From Nonomuraea spiralis (GTDB taxonomy: Bacteria; Actinomycetota; Actinomycetes; Streptosporangiales; Streptosporangiaceae), in the NCBI RefSeq assembly GCF_014648435.1, contig NZ_BMRC01000035.1:1-64000 (forward strand): a stretch of DNA of 64,000 nucleotides. The letters are read 5' to 3'. The notes under the pieces are model-generated. The model saw only the letters and a list, made by a program, of their open reading frames with translations. It had not been told where the DNA came from and ran no database searches. Shown piece by piece: positions 15,527 to 26,700 of this stretch. Position 1 is the stretch's first letter; each line of letters starts with the position of its first letter. Position numbers and translations under genes: made by a program.

Positions 15527-16375
15527 ATGAATCGTGAGGAGCTCGCCGATTTCCTGCGCCGCTCCCGGGAGCGGCTGCTGCCCGGCGAAGTAGGGCTGCC
15601 CTCCGGGCCGCGCCGCCGTACGCCTGGACTGCGGCGCGAGGAGGTCGCCCTGCTCGCGGGCATGTCGGCCGACTACCTGATGCGGCTGGAGCAGGCACGC
15701 AGCCCGCAGCCTTCCACACAACTGCTGGGGGCGCTGGCACGGGCGCTGCGGCTGACCCGCGACGAACGCGACCACCTCCATCTGCTCGCCGGGCACCGGC
15801 CCCCGGCCGGGCCGCGCGCGGGCGAGCACGTCAAGCCGGGCCTGCTCTACCTGCTCGACCGCTTGGAAGGCACGCCCGCGCAACTGCTGAGCGACCTGGG
15901 CGACGTACTGGCGCAGAACGCGATGGCCGAGGCGCTGTTCGGCTGCCACTGCACGGTCGAGGAGCCCGACCGCAACATCGTCTGGCGCTGGTTCACCGAC
16001 CCGTTCAGGCGGGCGGCGTACCCGGAGGAGGAGCACGCCGAGCACGCCCGCGTGCATGTGGCCGACCTGCGCGCGGCGGTGGCCCGCCGCGGCGACGACG
16101 AGCCGGCCCGCGCGCTCGTCGAGCGGCTGCGGCGGGCCAGCCCCGGGTTCGCCGCGCTGTGGGAACGCCACGAGGTCGCGGTACGCCGCAGCAGCCGCAT
16201 GCGCGTGCTGCACCCGGCCATCGGCGCCATGGAGTTCGACTACGAGGTGCTGCTCGCGCCGGCCGAGGACCAGCGGCTGCTGATCTTCACGCCGCCGCCG
16301 GGGTCGAAGACGTTCGAGGCGCTGGAGTTGCTGCGGGTGGTCGGGCCGGAGACCGCGCACCGCAGCCACCGATAG
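15527..16375 (+). CDS. MmyB/XRE-type transcriptional regulator
   Basis: A 282-residue regulator. The N-terminal helix-turn-helix (LRREEVALLAGMSADYLMRL, about residues 35-55) has the tyrosine-containing recognition helix typical of MmyB-like proteins. The remaining 190 residues match the MmyB ligand-binding domain (RNIVWRWFTDPFRRAAYPE, then RRASPGFAALWERHEV and MEFDYEVLL). The family binds lipophilic ligands in a PAS-like pocket and usually regulates a divergent neighbour. ATG 15527 was chosen because GGGGGCC precedes it; ATG 15518 would add three residues. The inverted repeat at 15473-15491 is its likely binding site. Confidence 0.88.
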   Translation: MNREELADFLRRSRERLLPGEVGLPSGPRRRTPGLRREEVALLAGMSADYLMRLEQARSPQPSTQLLGALARALRLTRDERDHLHLLAGHRPPAGPRAGEHVKPGLLYLLDRLEGTPAQLLSDLGDVLAQNAMAEALFGCHCTVEEPDRNIVWRWFTDPFRRAAYPEEEHAEHARVHVADLRAAVARRGDDEPARALVERLRRASPGFAALWERHEVAVRRSSRMRVLHPAIGAMEFDYEVLLAPAEDQRLLIFTPPPGSKTFEALELLRVVGPETAHRSHR

Positions 16376-16499
16376 GTGTCAGCGGCCACGTCAGGACGGT
16401 GACGGTCCGGCGTCAGGGCGGTCGGCGATGGTTGGTCACATCACCGGTTCCGCTCCTTGCGGACCGAATGCCCGCAAGGCCCTGAAAGGCATTTGAATC

Positions 16500-17621
16500 A
16501 TGACGAACGACAGCGTTTCCGTGGACAACAAGGCCGTTGCCGAGCAGGACCGTCCGGAGCTGCAGAAGATCATCCAGGAGATCGTGCACGCCGGTTTCGT
16601 CGGGGTGCAGTTGCGGGTGAACGACGAGCGCGGCGAGTGGGTCGGCAGCGCAGGGGTGCGTGAGCTGGGCGGGAGCGACGAGCCGCCGACGGACGGGCGG
16701 TTCCGGGTGGGCAGCGTCACCAAGACCTTCACCGCGGCCCTCGCCCTGCGGCTCGTGGCCGACGGCGTGATCGGGCTGGACGACGTGGTGGCCGACCGCC
16801 TGACCGAGTTCGGCCTGGACCCGCGGATCACCGTGCGCATGCTGCTCCAGCACACCAGCGGCGTGTTCAACTTCACCGGTGAGTACTTCGAGGACGGTAC
16901 GGTCGTGCCGGGCATCGTCTGGTCGGGCAAGGAATGGGTGGACAACCGGTTCAGGACCTACCTGCCGGAGGAGCTGGTACGGCTCGCGCTCTCCAAGCCC
17001 GCCCGCTTCGAGCCCGGTACGGACTGGAGCTACTCCAACACCAACTACGTGCTGGTCAAGCTGCTGATCGAGAAGGTCACCGGCCATTCGCTGGCCGACG
17101 AGATGCAGCGCCGCGTCCTGGGGCCGCTCGGGTTGTCGGACACCGTCGTGCCGGGCACCTCGACCGACATCGCCGGGCCGCACGCCCACGCCTACTACCG
17201 CTACGAGGAGGCCGGCCAGGAGCGGACGGTCGACGTCACCCGCCAGAACCCGTCCTGGATCTCCACCGGCGGCGACATGATCTCCTCGACCCGGGACCTC
17301 CACACGTTCCTCTCCGCGCTGCTCGGCGGCCGGCTCCTGCCCGCCCCGCTGCTGGCCGAGATGCTCGACGCGCACCCCAAGGTCGGCTACGGCCTGGGCG
17401 TGTTCGTGCAGGACGCCGACCCCGAGCTCGGCACGATCATCACCCACAACGGCGGCATCTCGGGCTCCGCGGCGCTGCTGTACGGCACCCCCGACGGCAC
17501 CACCACCCTGACCGCCTCGCTGACGTACGTGGACGACGCCGCGATGTCCCAGGCCGAGGCGTTCCAGAAGGTCACGCAGGACCTGGTCAAGGCGGTGTTC
17601 GGCGACGGCCGCGGCCGGTAG
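16500..17621 (+). CDS. Serine hydrolase, class C beta-lactamase/DD-peptidase family
   Basis: A 373-residue enzyme of the penicillin-binding-protein-like serine hydrolase family. The three catalytic motifs are visible: SVTK (S..K, about residue 78), YSNTNY (Y.N, about 180) and HNGG (about 318, the H.G variant of KTG). No signal peptide is seen, so it is probably cytoplasmic, unlike true D-Ala-D-Ala carboxypeptidases. It may act as an esterase or D-aminopeptidase. ATG 16500 follows AAAGG. It lies 124 bases after the MmyB regulator on the same strand and ends 160 bases before the giant toxin gene. Confidence 0.85.
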   Translation: MTNDSVSVDNKAVAEQDRPELQKIIQEIVHAGFVGVQLRVNDERGEWVGSAGVRELGGSDEPPTDGRFRVGSVTKTFTAALALRLVADGVIGLDDVVADRLTEFGLDPRITVRMLLQHTSGVFNFTGEYFEDGTVVPGIVWSGKEWVDNRFRTYLPEELVRLALSKPARFEPGTDWSYSNTNYVLVKLLIEKVTGHSLADEMQRRVLGPLGLSDTVVPGTSTDIAGPHAHAYYRYEEAGQERTVDVTRQNPSWISTGGDMISSTRDLHTFLSALLGGRLLPAPLLAEMLDAHPKVGYGLGVFVQDADPELGTIITHNGGISGSAALLYGTPDGTTTLTASLTYVDDAAMSQAEAFQKVTQDLVKAVFGDGRGR

Positions 17622-17657
17622 GCGGCGGCGGGCCGCCCCGGCGCTCCGGTGATCGAT

Positions 17658-17673
17658 TGTCCGGTTGCGGACA
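17658..17673. promoter_or_regulatory. Inverted repeat upstream of the toxin gene
   Basis: TGTCCG-GTTG-CGGACA is a perfect 6-bp inverted repeat 109 bases before the toxin start and 37 bases after the serine hydrolase stop. It could be an operator or a weak terminator; the sequence does not decide. Confidence 0.3.
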
Positions 17674-17781
17674 CGGGGCTGGACCTCCCTGGCACCAGGC
17701 GTATTCCTGGAGGGTCGAGTGCCTCTGAGTCGGAGGATCGGAGGACCGGCGGCAGCACAAGAGCTCCTTTGAGGGGGACCC

Positions 17782-20700
17782 GTGGCCAGGGGCGAATACC
17801 TACCGGATTACGAGAAGCTGTTCGACGTCGAGCTGGACTACAAGCAAGAGGACGAGGCCCGGACGGTGTACTCGCCGGGCGCCTATCTCACCGATCTGCT
17901 GGGGCTCATGGAGAGCGTCTTCCAGCAACCGTCCCTGCTCGCCCAGGACCGCCGGCCCGATCTGAAGAAGATCCTGCTCGACGCCGAGAACACGTTCACG
18001 GAATCGCCGTACCTCGACGTCGTCGTCGAGGTGCTGGAGAAGCTCGTCGGGCAGGATCCGTACGAGCTGATGCTCGGGCTGACCTTCCCGTTCTCGATGC
18101 CGTTCTCGCTGGGCGAGGAGCGGTTCAGGAACCACCTGGGCCGGCTGAGGCTGGGCCCGGACGAGCTCTACCGGCTCTTCGCCCCGGACGCCGACGCCGG
18201 CACGGTGGCCCGGCTGTACCTCGGCCTGTCCCGCGAGGACGTCACCAACGCCACGACGGCCGCGACCAGCGAGACGCAGATCAAGGGCCTGTACGGGCTG
18301 GCCGAGCGGGAGCGGCTGAACGTGCTGGAGAACGTCGAGCGGTTCCGGCGGGCCGCCGGGGTGACCGCGCTGGAGCTGCGCGAACTGCTCGTGCAGGCGG
18401 AGGATCCGGACCGGCCGCCGGCGAAGTTCTTCGTCAACCTCGGCGGCGACCCGGTGACGATGTCCGAGGACGGCGTCACGCTGGGGACCATGGCCGGGGG
18501 CAAGCCGGGGCCGGTCCCGCCGTACTGGTTCGACCGGGTCAGCAGGCTCGTACGGCTGGCCCGCCGGACCGGGTTGAGCACCACCGACCTCGACCGCGTG
18601 CTGACCGTCTGCTGCGGCGGCACCCTGAACGCGGCCGCGCTGCGGACCCTCGCGGTGGTCGTCCACCTGACCCGCGGCTACGACCTGACCGTGGACGGCG
18701 TGTGCGGGCTGGTCGTGCCCATCAGGCCGGCCGACTTCGAGGACCTGCCGCCGGTCTCCGGCGACCTCCTGGCCGCCCACAACAAGGAGTACAGGCGCAG
18801 GCTGGCACGTTCCATCGAGACGGCCGAGAGCGACATCGTCGAGGTCGTCCGCCGCTACCGGGAACGTTACAACGCCCTTGAGCCGAGCCCGTTCGACCGG
18901 GGGGAGATCGGGTTGGCCGCGATCGCGCTGCTCCAGCGCGCGGGCCGGTTCGTCTCGACGCTCGGGATCTCCGTCGGCGAGCTGTTCGACCTGATGGAGA
19001 TCCTGGAGAGCGATCCGTCGGTGTCGCGGTACTCCACGTTCTCCGTCCTGGGCGGGGTCGAGGCGGGCACCGGGGACTGCTACCGGATCCTGGAGGGGGC
19101 GGACCCGGGCTCCAGCCTGTGGCTGGCGCAGACGTTGCGGGCCGTGGCGAGCTGGACGCAGGCCGCCGGGTTCGACACCCGGGAGCTGGTCGAGATCCTG
19201 GGCGGCCGGTCGGCCACCCGTGACGACGCGGACCAGGTCGCCGTGCTGGAGAGCCTCAACCAGCGTTTCGAGACGGTCGCCCGCGCGCCCGGCATGTTCG
19301 CCGGTGAGCGGTTCGGGGAGCGGGCGGCCCAGGTCGTGCACGACATCGTGGGCAGCCACGAGCACGGGGTCGTCTCGGCGCGGGACGACCGGCTGCTCCG
19401 GCTCGACCCGGCGCAGGCCGCCGCGGCGGCGTACGACGCGGTGACCGGGCTCGGGATGATCGTCGCCGACGACTTCGCCGGGCTCGGGCTCGGCGAGCGC
19501 ATGGCCGGGAAGATCTACGCCCAGCTCGTCTTCTGCGGGCGGCTGCGGGCCGACGGCCGGCTCGTCACCGAGGGCATGCCGGTGAGCGATCACGGGCTGC
19601 GGCTGGAGCGGGACTTCGAGTCGTTCAGGGAGCCGCTGTTCAAGCTGATCAACAGCGTGTCGAACGGCACGTCGTCGTTCTACCCGTCGGACCTGGCCAC
19701 GCTCGGCGGCCTGACCGAGGAGCAGCAGGCCGAGCTGTACGACAACCTGATCTACCACGGCTACGTCGACACCGACGGAGCGGTCACCTCGCCCGGCTTC
19801 TTCGCCGACGAGGAGAACGTGGGCCACCTCCTGGTGAACGCCGGCCTGACCGACGTCGCCCCGGCCGTCCTGGACGAGTTGCGCGCCCGGATCGAGCAGT
19901 TCCGGCGGGAGCCGCTCGCGCTCGACCCGGAGATCTTCGCCGAGCGCCGGCTGAACGCCCCCAGGCTGGCCGAGAGCCTGCGTTTCAACGGCTACCTCGA
20001 CGCGAACGGGAACTACCTGGACAAGGTGGCGCTGTCCGCGCTCACGGTCGGCGACTTCGCGCTCGCGATGGAGTTCTACCCGCACCGGCGCTTCATCCTC
20101 GACGCGATGAAGCAGCAGATCGCGGTGCTGGAGGAGGAGCTGCACACCTTCACCGCCGACGACTTCACGCCGGTCGCCGACGAGGCGGTCGCGCAGCGGG
20201 TGATGGACGCGCTCGACGGCGTCTACCTGAGCGGCGGCCGGGTGGTGGCCGGTCTGGACGACCTGACGCTGGGCGACGGGTTCACCGCGGCGGAGACGTC
20301 CGTGGTGGCGGGCCGGATCGCCGAGTGCGTACGGGACGAGCAGCCGTACCGGCTGGACATGGAGGCGCTCGGGGAGCTCGGGTTCGACGAGGACGAGCGG
20401 ACGCGGGTGGCCGCGATGCTCGTCGCGGCCGGGCACCTCGACGGCGCGCTCGCGGTGCGCCGCGAGGCCCTCGACTACTTCCGCAACGTCGGGAACGCGC
20501 TGGAGTTCGCCCTGCCCGGCCTGGAGGACTTCGCCAAGGACGTCTTCTTCCTGCTGCACCCGGTGGCGGTGCGGATCGCGGAGGCGGTCGGCGAGATCAC
20601 CGGCGCGCTGGAGAGCGGCGCGCGGGCGCAGGAGACGGCGCTGACCTCGGTGCTCGCCGACGGGTTCGGCGTGCCGCAGGCGACGGTCGCGGCCATCTGC

Positions 20701-23700
20701 GCCGGGGTGGCGGGCAGCCTGCCCGAGGCGCTGGACGTGCTGGTCCCGCCCGTCCTCGTGGCGGGGGACGAGAGCGGCGAGATCACCGCCGTGCCCGCGG
20801 ACCCGCACCTGCGGGCCGCCTACCGGCGCGTACGGCGCTTCGCGGCGCTGGCCGGCAAGCTCGGCATGGACCCCACGGAGGTCGCGGTCGCGTTCCAGGA
20901 CCAGGACCTGACCGGCAAGTACCCCGAGCCGCTGGCGCTGCCGCCGAACGTCGAGACCGTCGACGCCGTGCTCAGGAGCGGTGACGGGAACATCTACCTG
21001 TTCGCCCCCGGCGGCTACTGGGTGTACTCGGGGGCCACGTACGCGCTGGCCGACCCGCGGCCGAAGTCGCTGATCGACCTGTCGCCCAGGTTCGCCGGGC
21101 TGACCGGCGTGGACGCCGCGTTCGCGCACCCCGGCGGCGCCGAATGGATCGTCGGCCGCGGTCTCGACGGCGCCTCGCACCTGTACGTCAAGGAGCCCGG
21201 CAGCATCCGCTGGGCCCCGCGCGACCAGGTGTGGGGCAAGGTCAGGAACAACTTCGACGCCCCGAAGCGGATCGACAGCGCGTACGTGGACGAGGACGGC
21301 AGGACCTACCTGTTCTGCGGCGACCAGTACGTGCGCTACTCGGGCTCCGACTACTCCGCCGTGGACGAGGGCTACCCGCGCGGCGTCGGCGAGTGGTGGC
21401 AGGCGGAGGGCCACGACGCGCCGCTGCCCCCGGCGTTCGGCGCCTCGCTGGACGCGGCCTTCCAGGACGTGGACGGCCGTACGCATCTGTTCACCGGCGG
21501 ACGTTACCTGGACGTGGGCCGGGGCGAGCTGCCGGTCTCCGCCCGCTGGGGACGCGTCCGCAACACCTTCGACGGCGCCGAGCGCCTGGACAGCGCGTTC
21601 GTCGCCCGGGACGGCCGGGCCTACCTGCTGCGCGGCAACCAGACGGTCGCCTACTCCGACAGCCTGGAGAACGACGGCGTACGGGTGGACGACGGTTACC
21701 CGCTGCGGATCGAGTCCCGTTTCCCCGGCCTGCCCGGCGAGTTCGAGACCGGGATCGAGGCGGCCTTCACCGACTCCGGCGGGCTCGTCCACCTGTTCAA
21801 GGACGGCTGGACGATCGCCGCGGGCGAGTCCGGCGTGGGCCTGCCCGAGCCGACCGCCGACCGCTGGGGGCGGGTCGCCGAGGTGCTGCCCGGCGGGGTG
21901 GTGGACGCGGCTCTGGCCGGGCTGGACGGGCGCACGTACCTGTTCAGCGGCGAGCGGTACATCAGGTACTCCGGCGCCGACTACTCGGTCGTGGACCTGG
22001 GCTACCCGCGCCGCATCGCCGGCGACTGGGGCGGGCTGCGCCGGGTGAACGCCTCCTTCGTCCTGGACGGCAAGACGTACCTGTTCGGGGTCGGCGGGCG
22101 GCTGTTCGACCTGCCTCTGGCGCAGGCGCCCGAGCTGGACGCGGGCCGGTTGTCGCCCGCGCTGCGCCGCCGGTTCCTGGAGCACGGCCTGTCCTTCGCC
22201 GAGGGCGCCAGGGTGCGCGGCGCCTCCCCGGAGTGGCACGTGAGCACCGAGCAGGGCGTCGAGGTCACCCTCAGGAGCGACCCGCTCCAGATCGAGGTGC
22301 ACGCGGACGGCGGCGACTTCTACGTCCGCTACGCCACCAGGGACTACACCACGCCCGACGCCGGCTATCCCAAGCCGGTCTCCGACAACTGGTGGAACCT
22401 GCCGGCCACGCTGGTGGCCGATCCGGACTTCACGGTGATCGACGCCGTGTTCACCGGGGCGGACGGGCAGACGTACCTGTTCTCCGGTGAGCGGTTCGTC
22501 GTGTTCGACAGCAGGCACCGCTGGTGGTCGGAGCCCCGTACGCTCGCCGGGCACTGGGACAGCCTGCCGTTCAGGCAGGTGGACGCGGCCTTCGTCGGCA
22601 AGGACGGCCGCACGTACGTCTTCTCCGGCGGCCGGTACGCGCGCTACTCGACCGGCGACTACACCGAGATCGACGACCGCTACCCCGCCGACGTACGGGC
22701 GTTCTGGGGCAACGTGGTCAGCCGGATCGCCAGGACGGGCCGGGTGGACGCCGCCCTGGTCATGGACGCGACCGAACTCGTCGACGGCGCCGAGGTGACC
22801 AGCCGGTACACCTACCTGTTCTCCGGCGACCAGTACGTCCGCTACCTGGGCGACGACCTCACCCACGTCCAGGACGGCTACCCCCAGGCCCTGTCCGCGC
22901 TCTCCCGGGAGCCGAGGCTGGCGCACCTGGACGTCAGGCTGGACGCCGTGGACGCGGCCTTCGCCGATCGCCGCAACGTCTACCTGTTCCGCGGCACGAG
23001 CTGCCACGTCGTCTCCGACACCCTCCACCGCCGTTACGACGACCTGGCGATCGACGGCGTGACCTGCGCCTTCGTCGAGGACGGCGCGGTGCTCACGCAG
23101 GACGCCGGCGGCTGGAGCAGGCGCCCGGCGCTCGAAGGGCCGCCGGTCGCCCCGGCGCGGGTCAGGCCGCGGTTGTTGCGGGCGGTGCCGGAGGAGTTCA
23201 GGACGGGGCTCGACGCGGTGCTGAGCGGCGCGGACGGGAACACGTACCTGTTCAAGGGGGCGTCGTGCTTCAACACACGGCTGAACAGGGACTATCCGCT
23301 CACGGAGGAGTGGGGACGCCCCCGTAACACGATTTATCAGGACAACGCGGTGGATGCGGCGTTCGTTGGGCGGGACGGGAAGACGTACCTGTTCAGCGGC
23401 GACCAGTTCGTCGTCTACACCGACGTCGACTCCACCATCGACGGCGAGCCGCGCCCGGTCGCCGACCACTGGGGCGGCCTGGACAACGTCGTGCTCGCCT
23501 ACGTACGGGCCGGGAAGACCTACCTGTTCGAACGGCCGGACGGCGACGGCAACCTGCGCCACGTCGTCTACTCGGGCGCCGACTACACCCGGCCCGACGA
23601 CGGCTACCCGGCGCCGGCCGACGAGAGCTTCTGGGACGTGCCCGAGTCCTACCGTGTGCCCGGCCGCACCAGGCCGGACGCGGTGCTGTTCGAGGGTGAC

Positions 23701-26700
23701 ACCATGCTCCTGCTGTTCGGCGAGCGCTGCGTGCGGTTCGACGAGACGACCCGCGAATGGTCCTACCCGCGGCCGTCGGAGCGGATCTGGCGCGGGTTCG
23801 GCCGCGGCCTGGAGCCCGGCGACGCCCTGCGCACGGCCTTCACCGCGCCGGACGGGTCCACGTACTTCTTCTTCGCCGAGCAGTACGCCAGGTTCGCCGA
23901 CCGGGCCTTCGGGCCGCTCGCCGCCATCCGCGAGCGGTGGGGCAGGTCGCCCAACCCGTTCGTCGCCGACGGCGCCGGCGCCCGCGTGGACGCCGCCTTC
24001 GTGCACAGGGGCGAGACGACGTACCTGTTCTCGGGCGACCACTATGTCCGTTACACCGGCTCGGAGTACCGCTACGTCGACCCGGGCTACCCGAAGAAGA
24101 TCATCGGCAACCTGCGGCACGAGGAGGCGTTCGCCAACCTGCCCGAGTCGTTCGACGACGCCATGCAGGACCGGGCCGGGTCGCGGATGATCGACGCCGT
24201 CGTCGCCAACGACCGCACGGTCTACGTCCTCGCCGGCGGCTCCTGCCACGTCGTCTCCCGCGCGGCGACCGGTGTCGTGGACCTGGCCGCGCTCGGCCGG
24301 GTCAGGAACACCATCACAGAACGGGAGAAGGTGGACGCGACCCTGGTCAAGGGCCCGCACACGTACCTGTTCTCCGGCGACCAGTACGTGCGCTACACCG
24401 GCACCGAGTACGAGTTCGCCGACGACGGCCACCCGCGCACGATCGAGGCCATGCCGCCGTACGAGCTGGGTGTCCAGTCCTGGCCCGAGGCGTTCGCGGA
24501 CGGTCTCGACGCGGCCTTCCGTACGGCGGGCGGCACGACGTACCTGTTCAAGGGCACGCAGTACCTGCGCGCCGACGGCACGTCCGCGGCCCGGCCGATC
24601 ACCGACCAGTGGGGCAAGGTGCGCAACGCCTTCACCGAGGGCGCGGCCGTGGACGCCGCCTTCGCCGCGCCCACCGGCGAGCTGTACGCCTTCAGGTCCG
24701 GCCAGTACGTGCGCTACCGTCCGGGCGAGCTGGAGTACGTCGAGCAGGGCTACCCGCGTACGGTCAAGGACGACTGGGGCGACCTGCCCGGCCGCTTCGA
24801 GACCGGCCCCGACGGCGCGTTCGTCTTCGAGGGCCGCACCTACCTGTGCCAGGGCCCGGAGTACGTGCGCTACTCCGGCGGCTACCACGCCGTGGACCGC
24901 ACCTTCCCCCAGCGCTTCGCCCACCGCTGGTCCGACACGGCCGAGTACCGGCTGAGCGACGTGCACACGATCACCAGGTTCGTCGACCTCGTCCGGGCGC
25001 GGCCCGACGGGCTGGCCGCGTTCCTGCTGGACGGCCCGGCCTCGGTCGAGGACCCGTACCGGTACCTGGCCGACCTGTTCGGCTGGGACCTCGACGAGGT
25101 CAGGTGGGCCAGGCGCAACGCGGCGCTGCTCACGCCCGTCACCTCCGAGGAGGACCGCTTCGAGGTCGAGTTCCTGCTCCGGCTGGTGGACCTGTTCGTG
25201 GTCACCGACCGGCTGGGCGGCGCGCCGTCCACGCTGTACGCCGACGTCTGGCGGAACGCGTTCGGCGGCGACCTCGACGCGGCCTGCACGGCCCTGTACG
25301 GCCTCATCGAGCGCCTGCACGCCCCGGAGGAGTGGACGGCGCTGTCGGCGACGATCCACGACGAGATCAACGTGCTCAAGCGCGACGCGCTGGTCGCGGC
25401 CGCGGTCGGCGCCGGCGTCCCGCAGGAGCTCTACGACCGTTTCCTGATCGACGTGGAGATGGGCGGCGAGGGCCGCACCTCGCGGGTGCGCGAGGCCATC
25501 GCGGCGGCGCAGCTCTATCTGCACCGCTACCTGCTCGACCTGGAGCCGGTCACCCTCCACGACGGCGACGAGCCGGACGGGCTCAGGCAGCGGGTGAAGA
25601 CCTGGTGGGCCTGGATGCGGAACTACCGCGTCTGGGAGGCCAACAGGAAGGTCTTCCTCTACCCGGAGAACTACCTGCGCCCCGAGCTGCGGACGGCGAA
25701 GACCCCGGCCTTCGAGGCCCTGGAGGATGACCTGCTTCAGGGCGAGATCACGAGGGACAAGGTCGAGCAGGCGTACAAGCGTTACCTCGACGAGTACACC
25801 GAGGTCTCCAGGCTCGCCATCGCCGGCGGCTACGTCTACGCCGAGGACGGCGCGGACGAGGGTGTGCGGCGGCTGGTCATGTTCGGCAGGACCAGGACCG
25901 AGCCGCGGCGCTACTACTGCCGCGAGGCCGAGTTCAGGGACGGCGCGAAGTTGTCGGCCACCTGGGAGCCGTGGCTCAAGGCCGACGTGCAGATCGAGTC
26001 CGAGCGGGTGTACCCGGTGCACGCGTTCGGCCGGGTGTTCGTGTTCTGGCCGGTCGTCGAGACGGTCGCGCCGGAGGACCCGTCCGGGACGAAGATCACC
26101 GCCACCCGTACCGGCGACACCGACACCCAGGAGGTCACCGCGCCGCCGCCGGCGCACCGGGTGCGGATCTCCTACTCCTTCCGCAACCTCAACCACGAGT
26201 GGGTGGCCGCGCAGGTGCTCCCCGTGGAGGAGCGGCGGGACGCGCCGATCAGCGACGTGCGCCTGTACGTCCAGGCGTCGGCCACCGTGCCCGGCGAGGG
26301 CGCCGGCGCGCACGACTCGATCGTGATCACCTGCTTCTACAAGGTGGACGGCGAGGAGGACCACTCCTCCTTCGCGCTCACCCCCGAGCTGTACGCCGTC
26401 CGTGCCGAGGGCGTGCCCGAGCCGCTGCGCGCGACCAGGCTGAAGCAGATCTTCGACGATCCGATCGAAGAGTCCAAGGTCGTGCGGTTCACGATGCCGG
26501 CGCACGAAGAGCTTGAGATCGGCGCGTGGCTGAGCGTGGACCACAAGGGCGGCAGCTTCCTGTGCCGTCCGGTCAGCCCGCCCGGCGGCAAGGACAAACT
26601 CCTGTCACTCAGTACGAACACCGACAGGCTGCCCACCGGCTGGAACCCGATCGACGCCGCGGTGGAGCTGCCCGGCGGAACCCGGTACTTCTTCAACAAC

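Noticed and set aside
25500..26600. Active sialidase
   Set aside because: The neuraminidase-like label for this TcA region describes a fold; I see no Asp-box series or catalytic arginine triad.
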